The notes below the pieces were generated by a model. The model worked only from the letters and a program-made list of their open reading frames with translations, was not told the origin of the DNA and searched no databases. From Porphyromonadaceae bacterium UBA2720 (GTDB lineage: Bacteria > Bacteroidota > Bacteroidia > Bacteroidales > Muribaculaceae): a stretch of 8,053 bases of DNA. The translations under genes and the position numbers were made by a program. Shown here in pieces: positions 5,462 through 8,053 of this stretch. The first letter of the stretch is position 1. Each line of letters opens with the position of its first letter. Location of the stretch: the NCBI GenBank assembly GCA_002353885.1, contig DEKO01000080.1, positions 499 through 8,551 of the forward strand, in the 5' to 3' direction.

Positions 5462-5971
5462 GCCTACGGCGACAACCTGCAACGGCCAATTGAGATGGTG
5501 AGTTGGGACGACTGCCAGGAGTTCATTACCAAGTTGAACGAGTTGACGGGGAAGACCTTCCGTTTGCCCACCGAGGCCGAGTGGGAGTATGCAGCCCGTG
5601 GCGGCAACCGTAGCCAGGGCTACAAGTACGCCGGCAGCAATACTGTTGGAGATGTAGCGTAGTATTTTTATAACTCTTACGCATTAGGCGTCGATAGTCC
5701 AGACTACGGCACTCACACGGTCGCCACCAAGGCCCCGAACGAGTTGGGTCTCTATGACATGAGCGGCAACGTATGGGAGTGGTGCCAGGACTGGTACGGC
5801 AGCTATAGCAGTGACGCGCAGACTAATCCCACTGGACCAGACTCAGGTTCATATCGCGTGTTCCGTGGCGCCGCCTGGTTTAACTACGCCGGATACTGTC
5901 GCGTTTCGTACCGCACCCACAACCCGCCGACGTTCTCATACTATGACCTTGGCCTGCGCCTCGCCCTTTAG
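5462..5971 (+). pseudogene. SUMF1/formylglycine-generating-enzyme-like gene remnant (5' truncated, amber codon)
   Basis: The frame reads AYGDNLQRPIEMVSWDDCQEF, then RLPTEAEWEYAARGG, KYAGSNTVGDVA, a TAG stop (5660-5662), and continues in the same frame with YFYNSYALG, THTVATKAPNELGLYDMSGN, VWEWCQDWYGSY, RVFRGAAW, CRVSYR and LGLRLAL, ending at TAG 5969-5971. These are the successive landmarks of the C-terminal half of the FGE-sulfatase (SUMF1) C-type-lectin fold. The N-terminal half, normally 100 or more residues upstream, is absent; the frame is closed by TAA at 5435. The amber codon replaces the Trp that family members usually carry in GDVAWY, a one-base TGG to TAG change. The usual GGSW is GAAW here. 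Both defects mark a relic. Family members in Bacteroidota include secreted lectin-like and diversity-generating-retroelement target proteins. A TTG at 5744 could restart a 75-residue fragment, but this is unlikely. Confidence 0.88.
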
Positions 5972-5977
5972 TCTAGG

Positions 5978-6005
5978 CAGGGGTGGAGCGTTAGCGCAAC
6001 CCCTG
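5978..6005 (+). repeat. Stem-loop with GTTA tetraloop just after the SUMF1 stop
   Basis: CAGGGGTGGAGC (5978-5989) and GCGCAACCCCTG (5994-6005) pair at 10 of 12 positions around the loop GTTA. It begins 6 bases after the stop and follows a GC-rich stretch (5951-5966). A GC-rich segment plus a hairpin directly after the coding end is the arrangement seen at diversity-generating-retroelement target sites. The short T-poor tail (TTATTATTC) makes it a mediocre terminator. Confidence 0.6.
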
Positions 6006-6022
6006 TTATTATTCAAAAAACA

Positions 6023-6050
6023 AAAACTCCACCAATCTCGGTGGAGTTTT
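6023..6050. terminator. Bidirectional intrinsic terminator
   Basis: AAAACTCCACC (6023-6033) and GGTGGAGTTTT (6040-6050) form a perfect 11-bp stem with a six-base loop. On the minus strand the stem runs into TTTTTGTTTTTTG, just beyond the stop of the redoxin-like gene, so it is a strong terminator for that gene. On the plus strand the tail GTTTTGCTTTT could stop reading from the SUMF1 side. Confidence 0.88.
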
Positions 6051-6055
6051 GCTTT

Positions 6056-6529
6056 TCAGAGTTGTGCGAGGTCTTGCGGGGTTGGATCTTTCTGGATGAT
6101 GCGACCTTCTGGGTCAACCAAGAAACTGCAATACTCTCTCTCTTGGCGCCAAGTTCGGCGCACGTTGTCTTGCGACGCACTGTCGCAGTGTGATAGCCAC
6201 TGGCTGTGCAGACGGTCAACGTTGACAAGTTGGTGATAGAGCGCTTCGCTCTCATCCATGTTGACCGACATGTGGTGAATGCCTCTCAGGCTGGTGGCAC
6301 GGTCTAGTTGCAAATTGCTGATGCGTGACTCGGGTTGTGCTGATGACCAGAACGACACGACTACATACTTGCCACGCAGTTGGCTCAACGAGATGCTTCC
6401 TGCCTGATTGTCCACTGTCAAGCTAGGTGCCTGATATCCCACACGTCCGTCGGCTGGAGTCGTATAATAAGCCGATGTGAAGACAAGCAAGATAGCCAGT
6501 GTCGCAATCGTAAATAATGACTTGGACAT
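6056..6529 (-). CDS. TlpA/redoxin-like thioredoxin-fold protein lacking the CxxC
   Basis: This 157-residue protein starts at ATG 6529-6527. An N-terminal hydrophobic segment (residues 4-20, SLFTIATLAILLVFTSA) exports or anchors it, so it probably acts in the periplasm. The order of elements matches TlpA/AhpC-TSA proteins: GYQAPSLTV (31-39), SLSQLRGKYVVVSFW (47-61), an alpha-helix start, and SFLVDPEGRI (135-144). The active-site segment normally read FWAxWCPPCR is FWSSAQPESR here (60-69), so both cysteines are replaced (Gln65, Ser68). The usual cis-proline before FLID appears to be Tyr133. The remaining cysteines, C115 and C134, are far apart in sequence. Disulfide exchange by the normal mechanism is therefore not expected; a binding, chaperone or sensing role is possible. 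It is transcribed alone from the promoter at 6679-6710 and closed by the terminator at 6023-6050. The fold is fairly sure, the function unknown. Confidence 0.85.
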   Translation of the reverse strand: MSKSLFTIATLAILLVFTSAYYTTPADGRVGYQAPSLTVDNQAGSISLSQLRGKYVVVSFWSSAQPESRISNLQLDRATSLRGIHHMSVNMDESEALYHQLVNVDRLHSQWLSHCDSASQDNVRRTWRQEREYCSFLVDPEGRIIQKDPTPQDLAQL

Positions 6530-6672
6530 GAATCTTCGTTTAAGTTCATAATTCAGGCTTGACAATCAACGACATCCGTCGCTCAATGACATGGCCTGTG
6601 CCGATTTTCGGCGAGATGACGGGCGTAAAAACCCGCTTTGGTTTGCACTACTTGTTTCCGTAATTCGGAAAT
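6530..6672 (-). other. Long 5' leader of the redoxin-like gene
   Basis: If transcription starts about 7 bases after the -7 box, the leader is near 140 bases. On the minus strand it has an inverted repeat TTTCCG/CGGAAA (6655-6671), a CGGG/CCCG stem (6620-6635) and a GCCGA-AAA-TCGGC hairpin (6600-6612). It also has two tiny frames, MSLSDGCR (6592-6566) and MSLIVKPEL (6575-6546). No known riboswitch was recognised. These could be incidental or part of leader control. Confidence 0.4.
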
Positions 6673-6678
6673 GGACTG

Positions 6679-6710
6679 CAAAAGTAGCCAAAAACCATCG
6701 GCCCACCAAA
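6679..6710 (-). promoter_or_regulatory. Bacteroidota-type promoter for the redoxin-like gene
   Basis: On the minus strand TTTG (6710-6707) is followed after 20 bases by TACTTTTG (6686-6679). This matches the TTTG / TAnnTTTG pattern exactly in both boxes. The start of transcription is expected near 6672. Confidence 0.75.
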
Positions 6711-6920
6711 TTTCGTCTCATTAAATTTTCATAAAATACTGAATAATAGCACCTTGTTTCCACATCCCAGCAGCTGCGAATATTAACAAACCGTGATTTT
6801 AACTTAAAATGTTAACACTGCGCTCTAATAGGCGTTTACGAGCTATTGAGTGATGCTGAAATGCTGGATGTTTTAACACTTAACAATTTTTAAGATTTGT
6901 TGCGGGTTTTTGCTGTACAA

Positions 6921-6952
6921 TTTGGACATCCCATTGTTTTTTTGTACCTTCG
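6921..6952 (+). promoter_or_regulatory. Probable Bacteroidota-type promoter, plus strand
   Basis: TTTG (6921-6924) is followed after 20 bases by TACCTTCG (6945-6952), one mismatch from TAnnTTTG. The spacing is the same as in the minus-strand promoter at 6679-6710. It would give a leader of over 250 bases for the gene at 7226, running through the GC-rich structured block. Confidence 0.55.
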
Positions 6953-6984
6953 TGCCGACAATAGGGCTTGTGCAACGCAGTTTG

Positions 6985-7120
6985 GAGCCTCATCCCCTAT
7001 CTCCCTCTCCAACGGGAGAGGGGGAACCGTGGCAGTTGTAGGGAGGGCTCCCCTCCTCCCCCATCAGAGGGCTGGGGACCCATGGCCAGGGGCGAGGCCC
7101 CGCAGGCCCCGCTACGGGCT
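6985..7120. repeat. GC-rich structured intergenic repeat
   Basis: CTCCCTCTCC (7001-7010) pairs with GGAGAGGGGG (7015-7024), including one G-U pair, around the tetraloop AACG. GGGGC (7089-7093) pairs with GCCCC (7097-7101) around GAG. Further GGGAGGG and CCCCTCC words lie between. The composition differs sharply from both flanks, suggesting an inserted or dispersed repeat. Confidence 0.55.
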
Positions 7121-7147
7121 ACTAACAACTAAAAACTAGCAACTATA

Positions 7148-7155
7148 TAACTTTG
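7148..7155 (+). promoter_or_regulatory. Isolated -7 box upstream of the DUF695-like gene
   Basis: TAACTTTG matches TAnnTTTG exactly, 70 bases before the ATG at 7226. The expected TTTG about 20 bases upstream is absent, so it may be a weak or regulated promoter, closer to the gene than the one at 6921. Confidence 0.4.
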
Positions 7156-7225
7156 TGTCTTTCTCGTCTTAAAGTAGCACTTTTGGACTTATTCAAGTAG
7201 AATTAAACTAAATTTGATTATAACG

Positions 7226-7678
7226 ATGGCTAAACTCAAGATACCCAATGAATGGTGGACCGCACCTGCCGAGAGCGAAGACGGTCAGTTGATCATGGTG
7301 ACCGGTCGCAGTGGGCTGGAACAAGTCAAGGCCACTGGCGTGTTTGTCTATCGCATCGAGGTCACATGGACCTATGAGCCCGACGAAAAAGGCATGCCCG
7401 ACTATGCGACGAGCCGGCTCATGGAGCAGGTGACCGAGGCCATGGAGGCGGAGTTCTCAAAAGACCCGGTGGCTGTCAACACCGGCATCTATACGGGCGC
7501 CGGCGAGCGCAATTGGGTGTTCTATTGCCGCAGCCTGCACATCTTCCAACGCAAACTCAACAGCATCCTCGAGCCGTTTGAGACCCTTCCTCTAACCTTC
7601 CATGCCGAGGAAGACCCCGACTGGGCAGAATATGCCGAGATGTCACAGTGCGAGGTCCATGTCACTGAAGAAGACTGA
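7226..7678 (+). CDS. DUF695-like cytoplasmic protein
   Basis: This 150-residue protein starts at ATG 7226 (MAKLKIPNEW); the TTG 12 bases earlier is a poorer start. There is no signal peptide or membrane segment, so it is expected in the cytoplasm. It is acidic, with a beta-alpha-beta look: VFVYRIEVTWTYEPDEKGMPD (39-59, cut by length), a helix around RLMEQVTEAMEAEFSKD (64-80), GIYTGAGERNWVFYCRS (87-103), a helix over FQRKLNSIL (107-115) and a tail EEDPDWAEYAEM (128-139). The run from an aromatic VFY strand to a late DPxWxxY element is what I associate with DUF695 proteins, a family without a settled function. This call is from memory of the pattern. It is a single-gene unit that converges on the FabG-type gene across a hairpin. 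Confidence 0.72.
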   Translation: MAKLKIPNEWWTAPAESEDGQLIMVTGRSGLEQVKATGVFVYRIEVTWTYEPDEKGMPDYATSRLMEQVTEAMEAEFSKDPVAVNTGIYTGAGERNWVFYCRSLHIFQRKLNSILEPFETLPLTFHAEEDPDWAEYAEMSQCEVHVTEED

Positions 7679-7696
7679 ATGCAATTCTCAATGCAA

Positions 7697-7751
7697 AATG
7701 CATAATGCACAATGAAACTGCCAGATGCAGCTGCATTGTGCATTATGCATT
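7697..7751. terminator. Perfect 18-bp hairpin between convergent genes
   Basis: Positions 7697-7714 and 7734-7751 are perfect inverted copies around a 19-base loop. The element sits between the stops of the DUF695-like gene (7678) and the FabG-type gene (7769), where a shared terminator is expected. It lacks a T-run on either side, so it may act as a strong RNA-end stem or simply be an intergenic repeat related to 2753-2786. Confidence 0.6.
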
Positions 7752-7768
7752 ATGATTTGTGCATTGAA

Positions 7769-8053
7769 TCACATGTTCATGCCACCATCCACCTGGATGA
7801 CCTGCCCGGTGACATAGCTCGACATGTCGCTGGCCAGGAAGATGGCCACATTGGCGATGTCGTCGACGGTGCCACCACGACGCAACGGAATGCGCTGAGC
7901 CCACTCCTTACGCACCTCCTCGGGCAGAGCCTGAGTCATAGCAGTGTCGATGAAGCCCGGAGCGATGGCGTTGGCGCGGATGCCGCGGCTGCCCATCTCC
8001 TGGGCAACGCTCTTGGCCAGGGCAATCAGACCAGCCTTAGAAGCGGCATAGTT
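7769..8053 (-). CDS. fabG: 3-oxoacyl-[acyl-carrier-protein] reductase type SDR, C-terminal part
   Basis: This is the 3' end of a short-chain dehydrogenase/reductase; 94 residues of about 248 are visible and the rest lies beyond the window edge. The first visible residues, NYAASKAG, contain the catalytic Tyr-x-x-x-Lys. GIRANAIAPGFIDTAMT follows, the nicotinamide-side PG motif and substrate loop. Then come RIPLRRGGTVDDIANVAIFLAS, YVTGQVIQVDGG and the terminal MNM. These match FabG, which reduces 3-oxoacyl-ACP with NADPH in each cycle of fatty-acid elongation in the cytoplasm. Close SDR paralogues share most of these motifs, so the symbol is probable rather than certain. It converges on the DUF695-like gene, with the stop at 7771-7769 lying 17 bases from the hairpin at 7697-7751. 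Confidence 0.88.
   Translation of the reverse strand, partial: NYAASKAGLIALAKSVAQEMGSRGIRANAIAPGFIDTAMTQALPEEVRKEWAQRIPLRRGGTVDDIANVAIFLASDMSSYVTGQVIQVDGGMNM

Larger units (their letters stand above)
6711..7225. other. Divergent intergenic gap without a gene
   Basis: Between the two divergent promoters the DNA is AT-rich, with TTAACAC words near 6810-6890. It changes abruptly to a GC-rich structured block (about 6985-7120) and returns to AT-rich sequence with AACTA words (7121-7145). A reading frame spans 6897-7139, but it is made of repeat sequence and has no credible start or domain. No RNA gene was recognised. Confidence 0.6.

Noticed and set aside
5811..6236. 141-codon plus-strand frame overlapping the SUMF1 remnant and the redoxin gene
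   Set aside because: Out of frame with the SUMF1 motifs, crosses a strong terminator and runs antisense to the redoxin-like gene.
6566..6763. 65-codon minus-strand frame upstream of the redoxin-like gene
   Set aside because: It covers the promoter itself and the leader; no domain and no plausible start downstream of the transcript start apart from the 8-codon mini-frame.
7001..7101. tRNA-like or other structured RNA gene in the GC-rich block
   Set aside because: The stems do not form a cloverleaf, and no TpsiC-loop (GTTCRA) or anticodon arm is present.
6897..7139. 80-codon plus-strand frame through the GC-rich block
   Set aside because: Starts at a non-ATG codon, includes the promoter site and consists of repeat-derived Pro/Arg/Gly-rich sequence.

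Overview
The window looks like a chromosomal segment of a Bacteroidota bacterium, most likely order Bacteroidales (Prevotella- or Muribaculaceae-like). Three things point that way. Promoter-like sites fit the Bacteroidota pattern (TTTG, about 20 bases, TAnnTTTG). None of the starts has a convincing Shine-Dalgarno sequence. The gene content (SUMF1-type protein, small secreted repeat protein, LytM/LysM protein, DUF695-like protein) and the simple-sequence intergenic repeats also fit. Coding DNA is moderately GC-rich and the gaps are AT-rich. No assignment was checked against a database.

Left part (1-2708): the 3' end of argS (arginyl-tRNA synthetase) is followed by a roughly 180-base imperfect palindrome. 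Three bases beyond it is a full-consensus sigma-54 promoter (TGGCACG-N4-TTGC). This promoter faces a probable two-gene operon: a seven-helix Bax-inhibitor-1/YetJ-type membrane protein and, 17 bases later, a membrane-anchored alpha/beta hydrolase. The hydrolase gene ends inside a heptamer DNA repeat.

Middle (2709-5014): a secreted protein built from five 17-residue repeats lies 6 bases before a secreted M23 (LytM) peptidase with a C-terminal LysM domain. These two probably form a cell-envelope operon, closed by a possible terminator. An unidentified secreted protein follows.

Middle-right (5015-6050): a repeat-rich gap without intact genes leads into the broken 3' half of a SUMF1/formylglycine-generating-enzyme-like gene. 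It has no 5' end and carries an amber codon. Its C-terminal end and the hairpin just after the stop resemble the target end of a diversity-generating retroelement, but no reverse transcriptase or template repeat is in the window. A good bidirectional terminator separates it from the next gene.

Right part (6056-8053): a minus-strand TlpA/redoxin-like protein that has lost both active-site cysteines is read from a clear Bacteroidota promoter with a roughly 140-base leader. A 700-base divergent gap with a GC-rich structured repeat and plus-strand promoter sites leads to a DUF695-like gene. This gene converges, across an 18-bp perfect hairpin, on the 3' end of a FabG-type reductase.

Most genes are ordinary. 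The best leads are the sigma-54 promoter beside the palindromic element, the SUMF1 relic with its retroelement-like end, and the cysteine-less redoxin.
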